A stretch of DNA of 64,000 bases from JADLCX01 sp964630785 (GCA_964630785.1 CAZVZG010000022.1:15168-79167); one strand, 5' to 3'; shown: positions 42,954 through 52,429, counted from the first letter of the stretch. Notes: generated by a model from the letters alone, not told the origin. Made by a program: numbers and translations.

Positions 42954-44762
42954 GTGGAGACTCGTCACGCTCAGGGTGTGTCTTCGACTGCTTCTTTTCA
43001 CCATCAGGGCTTTACGGCGGAAGGCGATGATCGGACGATTTCGGGCGGTGAGGAGCGGCTCGCGTCGGCGGGTGTCTTGTCGGGGCCTGTGCGGCTGCAC
43101 GGGCGTGCCGCGGGCGGCGAACCGATCGCGACCACCCTCCGCGCCGGCGAGGATTCCTCAGCCCAGCGCCTGCGCGGCGTGCACCGCTTCGACCGGCGGG
43201 GGCCTGCGCTCCGACTGACCGATGCCGGGCCGGCGCCCATCTCCGCCGGTGACGCGGCGTCGAAGATCGCCGGGCAGGTCGCGGAAATGATCGGCGCCGA
43301 GCGGTTCGCCAGGTCGTTTGCGGATCAGGCCCGGCTCGTGGTCGATGGGCGCGCTTTGGAGGTCCGGGCCGCGTCGCGATCGACGGTCGGCCTGATCGAG
43401 CGGAGGTTCGGTCCGAGCCTGCGCGAGGCGGCGTGCGCGGTCCTCGGCGACGGTGTCGAGCTGCGGTTCACGGTGGACGCGGCGCTCGTGGTCCGGGCCG
43501 AGCCCGTGCCGATCGAGCCGCAACAGCCCGCGGCCGCTCGGATGGCCGCCGCACGGCGCGACCCGTCGGCTCGAACTCGCGTGTACCGCCTCGACGACTT
43601 TGTCGTCGGCGAATCCAACCGCCTGGCCTACAACGCGGCTATCCAGATGGCCGAGGGCTCGCCCGTGTCGGCCGCGTGCGGCGGTGGCGGCGTTGGGGCG
43701 CCTCTGTTCATTCACGGCCCGTGCGGCGTCGGCAAGACCCACTTGCTGCAGGGGATCGCGCTGCGATTCCGCGAGTTGCACCCGGGCGCGACCGTGCGCA
43801 CCGTCTCCGGTGAAACGTTCCTCAACGAGTTCGTCTCGGCGGTGCGTCACGGCGGCGGCGGTGGCATGACCGGCTACAACCGGTCCGCGGCCGGGCCCGG
43901 CGGCATCGAGCGGTTCCGGCGCCAGTACCGGCGGTGCGACCTGCTCTGCATCGACGACGTTCATTTCCTCGTCAGCAAGCAGGCGACGCAGCAGGAGTTG
44001 CTGCACACCTTCGACCAGATCTCGCAGAGCGGGGCCCGCCTCGTGCTGGCCTGCGACCGGCACCCGCGCGAGATGAGGGCGGGCGAAGGCGGCTTCTCGC
44101 CCGCGCTTGTCTCGCGGTTCCTCTCGGGCATGGTCGCCGGCATCGACGCGCCCGACGCTTCGATCCGCGAACAGGCCGCCCGCATGTTCGCGTGCCGTCG
44201 CGGCCTGACGCTCGATCCGGGCGCTCTCCGCCTGCTGGTCGATCGCACTCGCGCCGTGCCGGGCCGGGCCCCCGTCTCGGTCCGAGACCTGGAGGGCCTT
44301 GTCACGCGCATCGAGGCGGTGAATCGTCTCAACTCCGCGGGCGGCGCGCGGGTTGGTGAGGGCGGCACGGTGGGCGTGCTCGCCGTCGAACGGGCCCTGG
44401 GCGCGGCGGCCCACGCCAGCGCGGGCGCGGTCCGGCGTCCGATCCGGGTGGAGCAGATCATCACCCAGACCTGCCTGGCCCTCGGCGTCGAGCGTTCCGA
44501 CCTGGGCGCCTCCACCCGCCACAAGCGGGTCGTGCTCGCCCGCGCCGTCATCACCAACCTCTGCCGGCAACTCACCACCATGAGTTTTCCTGAGATCGCC
44601 CGGGCCATCGGTCGGCCCAGCCACTCCACTGTCATCACCGCCTACCAGCGGCTGATCAAGCAGATGGAAGCGGGCGAGGGCTACGGAATCGGGCCCGGCG
44701 GCGAGGCCATGCCCATCAGCGGGCTCGTGCAATCCCTGGCCGAGTCGCTCACCCGGGGCTGA
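42954..44762 (+). CDS. dnaA: DnaA chromosomal replication initiator, divergent
   Basis: 602-residue AAA+ initiator, longer than the usual about 450, with about 95 extra N-terminal residues rich in Gly, Ser and Arg. A domain I-like segment follows (105-180). Walker A is GPCGVGKT (255-262) and Walker B CDLLCIDDVHFL (about 328-339), so ATP use is expected. Domain IV ends with LTTMSFPEIARAIGRPSHSTVITAY: where most DnaA have GGRDHTTV, this protein has GRPSHSTV, so the base-reading Arg-Asp pair is Pro-Ser. GTG start with GAGGTG seven bases upstream. It may be the real initiator with changed box preference, or a paralogue. Confidence 0.9.
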   Translation: METRHAQGVSSTASFHHQGFTAEGDDRTISGGEERLASAGVLSGPVRLHGRAAGGEPIATTLRAGEDSSAQRLRGVHRFDRRGPALRLTDAGPAPISAGDAASKIAGQVAEMIGAERFARSFADQARLVVDGRALEVRAASRSTVGLIERRFGPSLREAACAVLGDGVELRFTVDAALVVRAEPVPIEPQQPAAARMAAARRDPSARTRVYRLDDFVVGESNRLAYNAAIQMAEGSPVSAACGGGGVGAPLFIHGPCGVGKTHLLQGIALRFRELHPGATVRTVSGETFLNEFVSAVRHGGGGGMTGYNRSAAGPGGIERFRRQYRRCDLLCIDDVHFLVSKQATQQELLHTFDQISQSGARLVLACDRHPREMRAGEGGFSPALVSRFLSGMVAGIDAPDASIREQAARMFACRRGLTLDPGALRLLVDRTRAVPGRAPVSVRDLEGLVTRIEAVNRLNSAGGARVGEGGTVGVLAVERALGAAAHASAGAVRRPIRVEQIITQTCLALGVERSDLGASTRHKRVVLARAVITNLCRQLTTMSFPEIARAIGRPSHSTVITAYQRLIKQMEAGEGYGIGPGGEAMPISGLVQSLAESLTRG

Positions 44763-44964
44763 GCCCGCGCGTCGGGCCTTGTCGCGGCCAAGTCTGCCCA
44801 TAATCGGGAGGGAACCGCCACTCCCTCCCCCGCCCCCTCCCTCCGCTGGCGGCCCCCGCCTCTGATTCGACGGACATGGCAATGGGCCGCCTCCGATCTG
44901 CCGATAACACCTCTGCCCGGAGCCGGTCCGCGCGGCCGCGTTTATCCATCCGGGTGGAGCCGCC

Positions 44965-46185
44965 ATGCCTGACCACGCTGTTCAGACCACCGAAATCCCG
45001 CTCAGCCGCCCCGACATCGCCGAATCGGACATCGAACTGGTGACCGAGACCCTTCGTTCGGGCCGGCTCTCGATCGGTCCGCGGCTGGAGCAGTTCGAAG
45101 AGATGGTTGCCCAGCGGGCCGAGCGGCTTTATGGCGTCGGGGTGAACAGCGGCAGTTGCGGCCTGCACCTGGCCATGCTCGCCCTGGGCGTCGGGCCCGG
45201 CGACGAGGTCATCACGACGCCGTTCAGTTTCGTGGCCAGCGCGAACTGCGTGCTGTATGTCGGCGCCAAGCCCGTGTTTGTGGACATCGATCCCAAGTCG
45301 CTGAACATGGACCCGGACAAGATCGAGGCCGCGATCACGCCGCGAACGCGGGCGATCGTCGCGGTCGAGGCGTTCGGCAACCCCGCGCGACTCGCGGAGG
45401 TCGAGGCGATAGCCAAGCGTCACGAAATCCCAATGGTGGAGGACTGCTGCGAGGCGCTCGGCTCGGCCCACAAGGGCCGCCCCGCGGGCGGGTTCGGGCG
45501 CATCGGTGTGTTCGCCTTTTACCCCAACAAGCAGATCACCACCGGCGAGGGCGGGATGATCGTCACGAGCGATCGGCGGCTGGCCAACCTCTGCCGCTCG
45601 TACCGCAACCAGGGCCGGTTCATCGCCGACGGCCCGCCGCAACTCGGGCCGGCCGCCGGGCTGGGCGGCGTCGGGAGTGGCGCGCCGATGGGCTCGTGGC
45701 TCACGCACGAGCGTTTGGGCTACAACTACCGCCTGTCGGAGATCGCGGCCGCTCTGGGCGTCGGACAGATGCAGCGGCTCGACGAGATCATCCAGAAGCG
45801 CCAGCACGTCGCCAACGCGTACATCCAGCGGCTGGCGGGCAACAAGCATCTCATCCTGCCCACGATCGACGCCGACACCGCGATGAGCTGGTTCGTGTTT
45901 GTCGTGCGGCTCTCGGGCGAGTTTCAGCGCGAAGAGCGGGACCGGATCATTCAGGGGCTGCGCCGGCACGAGATCGGGGCCAACGACTATTTCCCCTGCA
46001 TCCACCTCCAGCCCTACTTCCGCGCCGAGTTCGGCTTCACGCCGGGGATGTTCCCGATCGCCGAAAGCGTCGCCCAGCGGACGATCGCCCTGCCCTTCCA
46101 CACCAACCTGCGCGACAAGGACATCGAGATCGTCTGCCAGACCCTCGAGCACATGATCGATCGCGAGATGCTCCGGCGCACCTGA
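44965..46185 (+). CDS. DegT/DnrJ/EryC1 aminotransferase
   Basis: 406-residue PLP enzyme of the sugar aminotransferase family, which adds amino groups to nucleotide-linked keto sugars for cell-surface glycans or secondary metabolites. The PLP lysine is Lys189 in FYPNKQITTGEGG; Asp160 and the EDCCEALGS segment are also typical. The N-terminus IPLSRPDIAESDIELVTETLRSGRLSIGP is standard. No other sugar-nucleotide gene is next to it; the HD-GYP gene follows on the same strand 185 bases later. Confidence 0.93.
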   Translation: MPDHAVQTTEIPLSRPDIAESDIELVTETLRSGRLSIGPRLEQFEEMVAQRAERLYGVGVNSGSCGLHLAMLALGVGPGDEVITTPFSFVASANCVLYVGAKPVFVDIDPKSLNMDPDKIEAAITPRTRAIVAVEAFGNPARLAEVEAIAKRHEIPMVEDCCEALGSAHKGRPAGGFGRIGVFAFYPNKQITTGEGGMIVTSDRRLANLCRSYRNQGRFIADGPPQLGPAAGLGGVGSGAPMGSWLTHERLGYNYRLSEIAAALGVGQMQRLDEIIQKRQHVANAYIQRLAGNKHLILPTIDADTAMSWFVFVVRLSGEFQREERDRIIQGLRRHEIGANDYFPCIHLQPYFRAEFGFTPGMFPIAESVAQRTIALPFHTNLRDKDIEIVCQTLEHMIDREMLRRT

Positions 46186-46370
46186 CCGACCCATCCCGCC
46201 TTGCCAATTGGCCGCACGTCCGAGAACCCGCACCGGGCGCTCAACCGATCAGGTGAATTCACCTTCGCGGCCCGCGACGGATTAGCAACCGCTCAATCTG
46301 TAATACTTACCTTCCGAAATTGAGATTCGGTCGCGCGGCCCGGTTCGCCGCCTGCGACCGGAGACTTGCC

Positions 46371-47801
46371 ATGGGTGCGGCCGAACAGAGTCTGGCTGGA
46401 GAGCGGTTCGCGCCGATCCATGTCGAGGCGCTCGATTGCCGCTCGCTGCCCATCGATCTGTACATCCGGCACGGCCCGGAGCGGATGGTCCTTTACCGGG
46501 CTGCCGGGGTGGCCTTCATGCTCGAGGACGTCCAACGCCTGCTCGGACAGGGGATCGACTACCTTTACATCTCAACCGCGCAGTACGGCCTCTACCGCCG
46601 CCTGCTCGTGGAGCAGTTGCACGTCGGCTTCCAGGACGAATCCGTGCCGCGAACCGAGCGGGTGCAGCAGGCCCGCACGGTCTGCCGGCAGGCGATCGAG
46701 GGCGCGATCAGCGCCCCCAGCACCGCCGAGTCCGTGGAAACCGTCGCGGCCGTCAGCCGCGCCTTCGCCGACCTGGCCAACTCCGACCTCGACAGTTTCG
46801 GCTACCTGCTCGACATGTCGTCCCACGATTTCTGCACCGCGACGCACATGATCAACGTCGGCGTGGGGTGCGGGGTCCTCCTTCGCGAGCTGGACCTTTG
46901 CCAGCGTTCGCTCCTGCCGGTCGTCGTGCAGGGCGGCCTCCTCCACGACCTCGGCAAGCGGAACATCCCCGTCGACCTCCTGCAGAAGGAAGGCCGGTTG
47001 ACGACGGCCGAGTGGGCCGTTCTCCGCGAGCACCCCCGGGTCGGCCACGCCGAACTCGCCAACAACCCGCAGGTGCCGGCGGTTGTGCTCGAAATGGCCC
47101 GCGACCACCACGAACGAATCGACGGCGGGGGCTACCCCAGCGGGCGCAAGGGCAACCAGATCGGCCTCCCCGCCCGGATCTGCGCGGTCGTTGATGTCTT
47201 CGACGCCATCACCGCCGCGCGGCCCTACCGGAAGCCCACGCCCGCGACCGAAGCCCTCGCCATCATGGAGGAGGGGGTCGGAAACCACTTCGATCCCGAC
47301 GTCTTCGCGGCGTGGCAGCGGGTCGTCCGGCGCATGGTCGAGGCCGATCCAGCCCGCAGTTTCCCGGCCGCTGGCACCTCCGTCCGTCGGGCCCTCAGCA
47401 CGTTCATCCCGGTGGGCTACACCGAGCCCGCGCCGGGCGGACTGTGCTCTGAGCCCGCGGACGATCACACAAACCTCGGACGTGGGAACCGGCGAGGGAA
47501 CAAGCGGCACCTCTGCCGACTCGACGTCCGGGCCATGTTCACACGCCAGGGCAAGCCCTGCGGCGTCGAACCCGAACAATGGTTCGATGCGAGAATCATC
47601 GACGTCAGCCGTCGCGGCCCGCGACTGGAAACCCCCTGGCCCCTCTCGATCGGCGACCTCCTGGTCATCGAACTCGTCAGCGCCAACGGCGAGATGACCA
47701 CCAAGGCCGCCCGCGTGGTGCGGCTCGGGCGCCGGGTTCACGGGCGGTGGCAGTCGGGCCTCCAGTTCTCCATCGAGACGCAATCGGCACGCGCCGCGTA
47801 G
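46371..47801 (+). CDS. HD-GYP cyclic-di-GMP phosphodiesterase with PilZ domain
   Basis: 476-residue signalling protein. The HD-GYP core has His192-Asp193 in LHDLGKRNIP and the GYP part HHERIDGGGYP (246-256), all residues needed for cyclic-di-GMP breakdown. The N-terminal 130 residues (start IHVEALDCRSLPIDLYI) are a small DUF-like input region. The C-terminal about 100 residues resemble a PilZ domain (RLDVRAMFTRQGKPCGV..WFDARIIDVSRRGPRL), which may sense the nucleotide itself. GGAG precedes the ATG at 46371. It may tune motility or attachment (inference); flagellar genes lie 10 kb away. Confidence 0.9.
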   Translation: MGAAEQSLAGERFAPIHVEALDCRSLPIDLYIRHGPERMVLYRAAGVAFMLEDVQRLLGQGIDYLYISTAQYGLYRRLLVEQLHVGFQDESVPRTERVQQARTVCRQAIEGAISAPSTAESVETVAAVSRAFADLANSDLDSFGYLLDMSSHDFCTATHMINVGVGCGVLLRELDLCQRSLLPVVVQGGLLHDLGKRNIPVDLLQKEGRLTTAEWAVLREHPRVGHAELANNPQVPAVVLEMARDHHERIDGGGYPSGRKGNQIGLPARICAVVDVFDAITAARPYRKPTPATEALAIMEEGVGNHFDPDVFAAWQRVVRRMVEADPARSFPAAGTSVRRALSTFIPVGYTEPAPGGLCSEPADDHTNLGRGNRRGNKRHLCRLDVRAMFTRQGKPCGVEPEQWFDARIIDVSRRGPRLETPWPLSIGDLLVIELVSANGEMTTKAARVVRLGRRVHGRWQSGLQFSIETQSARAA

Positions 47802-47967
47802 ACGCTCGCCTCCCGCCCGCTTGTGACGGGGCGCGGTACTTGTCTTCCCGGCTCCTGAAGCGGCAAGGGCCGTTTCCGACCCGCGCCGGCGTACCTCCGG
47901 CAAGAAGGCGGTCCGGCTAACGTTCCTCCGTGTCGCATGGGAGTGGGGGACCCACCCGGAGCGCGTC

Positions 47968-48285
47968 ATGCCCATCCCTTCTCTCCGCGTCGCAATCGCT
48001 TCCATGGCTCTGGCCTCCGCCGTGCTGTTCGCGGGTTGCGAGAGCAAGGTCACGGCCGAGAACTACGACAAGGTCCAGAACGGCATGTCGCTCTCGCAGG
48101 TCGAGGGGATCCTCGGCTCCGGCTCCGACGATACTGCCTCCGGCGGCTTCGGCGTGTCGTCGGGCGGCGTGCTGGACTCCAAGGCCAACCCCGAGAAGAC
48201 CTACGTGTGGCGCGAGAACGGCGTGCAGATCCAGGTGATCTTCAAGGACGGCAAGGTCGTGCAGAAGAGCAAGACCGGGGGATGA
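47968..48285 (+). CDS. Small lipoprotein, DUF3862/BamE-like fold
   Basis: 105-residue lipoprotein. Signal peptide with lipobox FAGC, lipidated Cys at 24. The mature part NYDKVQNGMSLSQVEGILGSGSD matches the small DUF3862/SmpA-type fold found in BamE and beta-lactamase inhibitor-like proteins, here with a Gly/Ser-rich loop (SGGFGVSSGG) and KVVQKSK end. Role unknown. It is followed by the hairpin cluster. Confidence 0.8.
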   Translation: MPIPSLRVAIASMALASAVLFAGCESKVTAENYDKVQNGMSLSQVEGILGSGSDDTASGGFGVSSGGVLDSKANPEKTYVWRENGVQIQVIFKDGKVVQKSKTGG

Positions 48286-48298
48286 ACCGTCGCGGTAG

Positions 48299-48416
48299 AA
48301 TCGGCTTCCAGCCGATTTCGGCCGCAGGCCGAGCGGTGGGGCGCTCGGGTCCGGACCCGCCATCGCGTGATGCTTGCTCGGGCCTTTGGCCCCAAATCGG
48401 CATCCCTGCCGACGCC
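48299..48416. repeat. Cluster of short hairpins with three-base loops
   Basis: Between convergent genes: ATCGGCT-TCC-AGCCGAT, TCGGCC-GCA-GGCCGA, GGGTCC/GGACCC, GGGCC-TTT-GGCCC and TCGGCA-TCCC-TGCCGA in a row. It has the same architecture as the array at 14272 but different sequences. It could stop transcription from both sides. Confidence 0.7.
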
Positions 48417-48422
48417 ACGGGT

Positions 48423-49205
48423 TCAGTCGGGCCGTGGGCCTTCGACTTCCTCGCGCAGACGCCGTTTTTCGTGACGCACGATCTCGCCGGTGGCGAGGTA
48501 CACGATGTCCTCGGCGATGTTGGTCATCAGGTCGCCCACGCGCTCCAGCTCGCGCCCGGTCCGGTACAGCAGCAGCCCCGCGGCATGCGAGTGCGGGTGA
48601 GCGGCCATGAACTCCAGCACCTCGTCGAAGAGCCGCCTGTTCAGCCGGTCGAGCACCTTGTCGCCGACGACGATCGCTTTCGCCGTGGCCGCGTCCTCGC
48701 CGTGCATGGCTCTGAGCAGGTCGTGGCACACCATCGGCACGCGCTGGCCGAGCTCCTTCAGCGCCGCCGGCCAGCTCGGGGGCGGATTGTCGGCGAGCTT
48801 GAAGGTGACTTTCGCGATCGAGCAGGCGTGGTCGCCGACGCGTTCAATATCGGCGTTGGCCTTGAGGATGAATGTCAGCAGTCGGAAATCGCGGGCCACC
48901 GGACCCTGCAGCGTCATCACGCGGAAGCACGCCTCTTCGATCGCGACCTCCTCGCGGTCGATCCGGGCGTCACCGGCCAGCACTTCGCCCGCCTTGGCCG
49001 TGTCGAGCTCCCACAGCGCGGTGATCGCTGATTCCAGCGTACCGACCACGAGCGCGGCCTCTTCGGCCAACCGACGCTTGACGCCCCGCGCGTCCCTGAG
49101 CAGGTGGGGCTCCACGCTACCGGAAGGCGAAGCAGACTGCTGGCTTGCGGAAGGGGGGCGGGAGTGGGGGGAAAGAGGAGAGGAGGGTGGAGGGGTGTCG
49201 GGCAT
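48423..49205 (-). CDS. phoU: PhoU-domain protein
   Basis: 260-residue PhoU-family protein, regulator of phosphate uptake with PstSCAB and PhoR in other bacteria. Two PhoU three-helix repeats are visible: LLRDARGVKRRLAEEAALVVGTLESAITALWELDTAKAGEVLAGDARIDREEVAIEEACFRVM and the later ERVGDHACSIAK and ERVGDLMTNIAEDIVYL motifs (the GDH/D metal sites). The first about 35 residues are Pro/Ser-rich, encoded by a C-rich tract; a later GTG at 49115 is an alternative start. No pst genes are nearby. Confidence 0.9.
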   Translation of the reverse strand: MPDTPPPSSPLSPHSRPPSASQQSASPSGSVEPHLLRDARGVKRRLAEEAALVVGTLESAITALWELDTAKAGEVLAGDARIDREEVAIEEACFRVMTLQGPVARDFRLLTFILKANADIERVGDHACSIAKVTFKLADNPPPSWPAALKELGQRVPMVCHDLLRAMHGEDAATAKAIVVGDKVLDRLNRRLFDEVLEFMAAHPHSHAAGLLLYRTGRELERVGDLMTNIAEDIVYLATGEIVRHEKRRLREEVEGPRPD

Positions 49206-49405
49206 GGTGTGGCGCGTGGGTGAATCGGCGGTTCTTGCCGAAATCCGTTCGCCACGAAGATTAGCACGTCGCGGGTTCGTCCGGTAACATCCATGGAGGC
49301 GCTCTACGCGCGGATCCTGCCGCAAATGAGCGAGAACTCGGTCCCGCACCGGTTATTCTCAAGGCTTGTCGCGGGTCTGAGCGCCGATGATCGGGGGACC
49401 ACGCC

Positions 49406-49747
49406 ATGCGGATCAACCCACCCAACAACGGCACGCCTCCGACCAACCCCTACCACATCGCGCGGGCGTACGGCGTGTCGCCCGCCGGTCGGGCCGCGCC
49501 TGTCGCGAAAGTGACCCAGGTCGGGGCGGGCACTCCGAGCGCCGCGGCCGCGGAGACTCAGCCATCCGGCCGGCCTGAAAACCTGCGTCGGCTCGTCGCG
49601 GGCGAGGTGCCGGGCGGTGTGCGGTTCGATGCCGGGGGTGCAGGCCAGCCCACCGAGGCATCGCTGCCGATGTACCGTCACCCCGCCGACAAGAACGCGG
49701 CCGCCACGGCCGTCAGCGTGGGGCGCTCGCTCGACGTTCGCGGTTGA
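49406..49747 (+). CDS. Small hypothetical protein
   Basis: 113-residue protein of low complexity with a more ordered end, PMYRHPADKNAAATAVSVGRSLDVRG. The pattern of a disordered start (PPNNGTPPTNPY), an Ala-rich middle and this conserved-looking end occurs in small planctomycete proteins from memory, sometimes compared with anti-sigma FlgM; I cannot confirm that here. It precedes the aminotransferase gene by 43 bases on the same strand. Confidence 0.55.
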   Translation: MRINPPNNGTPPTNPYHIARAYGVSPAGRAAPVAKVTQVGAGTPSAAAAETQPSGRPENLRRLVAGEVPGGVRFDAGGAGQPTEASLPMYRHPADKNAAATAVSVGRSLDVRG

Positions 49748-49790
49748 CCTGTCCCGCCGGTCAGGGCATCCCGCCGCGTAGAGTCTGGGG

Positions 49791-51023
49791 ATGCACGCGA
49801 CCACAACTCAAGCCCGCGTCCTGCCGGCCGCGGGGCCGCTCGCTTCCCGCTTTGGACTGGACCCGTCGGTGGTGTTCCTCAACCACGGATCTTTCGGAGC
49901 CTGCCCGGGCGAGATCCTCGAACGCCAGCACGAGGTCCGTGTCCGAATCAACCGGGAGCCCATCCGGTTCTTTGTTGAGGACCTTGAGGGGTTGCTCGAC
50001 AGGGCCCGCCACGCACTGGCCGCGTTCATCCACGCCGATCCCGAGGGGCTTGTGCGCGTCACCAACGCGACCGAGGGCGTGAACACCGTGCTGCGATCGC
50101 TCCGGTTTGAGCCCGGCGACGAGCTGCTGACCAACAACCACGAGTACAACGCCTGCAACAACGCTATGCGGTTTGTCGCCGAGCGTGCCGGTGCGAGCGT
50201 CGTCGTCGCCGAAGTGCCCTGGCCGCTCGGCGGCGACGATGATGTGGTCGGTGCGATCCTCGCTCGGGTGACGCCGCGAACTCGGCTGGTTCTGCTCAGT
50301 CACGTCACCAGCCCAACCGGCGTGGTGTTTCCGGTCGCGCGGATCGTGAAGGAGCTCGCCGCGCGGGGCGTGGACGCGATCATCGACGGCGCCCACGCAC
50401 CCGGCATGGTCCCGCTCGACGTGTCGTCGATCGGCGCGGCGTACTACACCGGCAACTGCCACAAATGGATGTGCGCCCCCAGCGGCGCCGCGTTTCTTTG
50501 CGTGCGGGCCGACCGGCGGGACCGTATCCGCCCGCTCACCATCTCGCACGGGGCCAACTCGCTCCGGACCGATCGGGCACGGTTCCGCCTCGAGTTCGAC
50601 TGGACCGGCACCGCCGATGTCAGTTCCTACCTCGTGCTTCCCGATCTCATCGAGTACATGGACCGCCTGATGCCCGGCGGCTGGCCCGCGATTCTCTTCC
50701 ATAACCGCGAACTCGCGCTCAAGGGACGGGCGTTCCTCTGCCGCGAGCTCGGCGCCGAGGCCCCGTGCCCGGACTCGATGATCGCGAGCCTCGCGGCCGT
50801 GCCCATCGCCGATCGCACGCCCCAAGAGGCGGTGATGCCCACCCGCTACCACGACGCGCTTCAGGACCGGCTCATCGCCAACTGGGGTATCCAGGCCCCG
50901 ATCGTGGTGTTTCCGGCGGGCACGCAGCGGCGCATGGTTCGGATCTCGGCCGCGAACTACAACTCCATCGAGCAGATCGAGTATCTCGCTCGCGCGCTCC
51001 GCGAAGAGGTCGTGCGCGGGTAG
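49791..51023 (+). CDS. Class V aminotransferase (isopenicillin N epimerase-like)
   Basis: 410-residue PLP enzyme. The N-terminal LNHGSFGACP (30-39), Asp199 and His202 in IIDGAHAPG, and the PLP lysine Lys225 in GNCHKWMCAP match the class V group containing isopenicillin N epimerases and cysteine desulfurase-like enzymes. The real reaction (epimerase, desulfurase or other) cannot be told. Stands alone, converging with rplI. Confidence 0.9.
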   Translation: MHATTTQARVLPAAGPLASRFGLDPSVVFLNHGSFGACPGEILERQHEVRVRINREPIRFFVEDLEGLLDRARHALAAFIHADPEGLVRVTNATEGVNTVLRSLRFEPGDELLTNNHEYNACNNAMRFVAERAGASVVVAEVPWPLGGDDDVVGAILARVTPRTRLVLLSHVTSPTGVVFPVARIVKELAARGVDAIIDGAHAPGMVPLDVSSIGAAYYTGNCHKWMCAPSGAAFLCVRADRRDRIRPLTISHGANSLRTDRARFRLEFDWTGTADVSSYLVLPDLIEYMDRLMPGGWPAILFHNRELALKGRAFLCRELGAEAPCPDSMIASLAAVPIADRTPQEAVMPTRYHDALQDRLIANWGIQAPIVVFPAGTQRRMVRISAANYNSIEQIEYLARALREEVVRG

Positions 51024-51069
51024 ACACCTTGCTCCGACCCCTTCCTGACGCTCGTTTCCTACGAGCATG

Positions 51070-51097
51070 AAAAACCCCGGGCGGAAGCCGCCCGGGG
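51070..51097 (-). terminator. Intrinsic terminator after rplI
   Basis: CCCCGGGCGG, loop AAG, CCGCCCGGGG (51075-51097), a perfect ten-bp stem, followed on the minus strand by five U. It lies 27 bases past the rplI stop and faces the convergent aminotransferase. Confidence 0.9.
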
Positions 51098-51123
51098 TCG
51101 TTGGTTGCTCGAAGCCGCACGGT

Positions 51124-51843
51124 TCAGGATTTCTTGGCGGGTTCCTTCTTCACGTCCGCCCGCGGTTTCTTCACGGCCTTCTGGGGCTTGTCTTCCTCGG
51201 CGATGGCGGCCGGGTCGTGCTTCTTCTCCGCCTTGGGCTCGACGCCGGCGGGCTTCTTCTCGGCGGACTTGGACTCCTCGCCCTTGGCGGCCTTCTCGCC
51301 CTTGTCGCCCTTGCGGTCCGGACGGGGCTGGATCAGGTTGCCCTCGTTGTCGAACTCCATGTCGGCCTTCTCTTCCTTGGCCAGCAGGCGGTCCGCCTTC
51401 ACGTGGAGCTTGATCACTGTCTCCAGCTCGGTCTCGTACTTGATGTGGACGTCGTAGTTGTCGACGCGCTTGATCGAACCCGAGAGGCGCACGTCGCGGT
51501 CGCGGACCGGGTAGCCCGCCGTCGTGAGCGCCAGCGCGATCTCGCGCTGCGTGACGGACGCGTACAGGTGCCCCAGGTCGTTGCACGAGCGTTCCAGCGT
51601 GAGCTCGAAGCCCTCCAGCCGCTGGATCGTGTCGGCGCGCATCTTGCGCTGCTCGGCCAGTTGCTTCTCGGCCTCCAGGCGCTTGACCTGCAGGCTCTTG
51701 ATCAGCTCCTCGCTCGGCGTCGTTGCGAGATCGCGCGGCAGGAGGAAGTTCCGCGCGTAGCCGGTCCTGACCTTCACGACATCGCCCACGATCCCGAGGT
51801 TTTCGACGGATTCGGTGAGCAGGAGTTCAACGGTCTTGGCCAT
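51124..51843 (-). CDS. rplI: 50S ribosomal protein L9 with long charged tail
   Basis: 239-residue L9, longer than the usual about 150. The N domain (VELLLTESVENLGIVGDVVKVRTGYARNFLLPR) and the connecting helix are normal, and the C domain runs to about residue 175. The last about 65 residues are Lys/Ala/Glu/Pro-rich and probably disordered (KGDKGEKAAKGEESKSAEKKPAG..). It comes after ssb in the same direction; the usual rpsR is absent between them. Confidence 0.96.
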   Translation of the reverse strand: MAKTVELLLTESVENLGIVGDVVKVRTGYARNFLLPRDLATTPSEELIKSLQVKRLEAEKQLAEQRKMRADTIQRLEGFELTLERSCNDLGHLYASVTQREIALALTTAGYPVRDRDVRLSGSIKRVDNYDVHIKYETELETVIKLHVKADRLLAKEEKADMEFDNEGNLIQPRPDRKGDKGEKAAKGEESKSAEKKPAGVEPKAEKKHDPAAIAEEDKPQKAVKKPRADVKKEPAKKS

Positions 51844-51943
51844 TTCTTGTTGTCCTTTCGTGACTGAAAGTTGAGGAGTCGAGGTTGCCGGTCACGCGCC
51901 GGGTCGTTCGGCCCCAACGGAAAGTGGGTCCGTATTCTGTGGT

Positions 51944-52429
51944 TCAGAACGGGATGTCGTCGGACTGGATCTCTTCGTACGCGGGCTGGGCCACACCGCC
52001 CGCGCCCCCCGCCGCGGCCGCCGCGGGTCGGGCGGCGCCGCCGGCGGGGCGCACCGTGGTCCGCGCTCCGCCTTCATCGCCGGCCCCGCCCGGCTTGGAT
52101 CCGACAAACTCGAAGGAATCGACGACGACTCTCAACTTCGAGCGCTTCGAGCCGTCGGTCTTGTCCTGCCACGAGTCGAGTCTGAGCCGTCCCTCCAGGA
52201 AGATGGGGCGGCCCTTGGAGAAGAACTTCGCGATGTTTTCGGCGGTCTTTCCGAACGCCTCGCAATCGACGAAGGTCACTTCCTCGCGCGTCTCGCCGCT
52301 CTGCTGATCGCGCCACCGGCGGTTGACCGCCAGGCCGATCGTGGCCACCGAGTTTCCGCTGGGCAGGTTCCGCAGCTCGATGTCGCGCGTGATGTTGCCC
52401 ATCAGGAGGACCTTGTTGTAGTTCGCCAT
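51944..52429 (-). CDS. ssb: Single-stranded DNA-binding protein
   Basis: 161-residue SSB. OB fold starts MANYNKVLLMGNITRDIELRNLPSGNSVATIGLAVNRRWRDQ; a Gly/Ala-rich linker (GGAARPAAAAAGG..) leads to the acidic tip DDIPF, which recruits replication and repair proteins. It lies 100 bases after rplI and 115 bases from rpsF, all minus strand. Confidence 0.97.
   Translation of the reverse strand: MANYNKVLLMGNITRDIELRNLPSGNSVATIGLAVNRRWRDQQSGETREEVTFVDCEAFGKTAENIAKFFSKGRPIFLEGRLRLDSWQDKTDGSKRSKLRVVVDSFEFVGSKPGGAGDEGGARTTVRPAGGAARPAAAAAGGAGGVAQPAYEEIQSDDIPF

Noticed and set aside
49153..49199. C-rich tract inside phoU as a spacer element
   Set aside because: It falls within the coding frame from the best start (49205), so it is not listed with the intergenic tracts, although a later GTG start would place it upstream.
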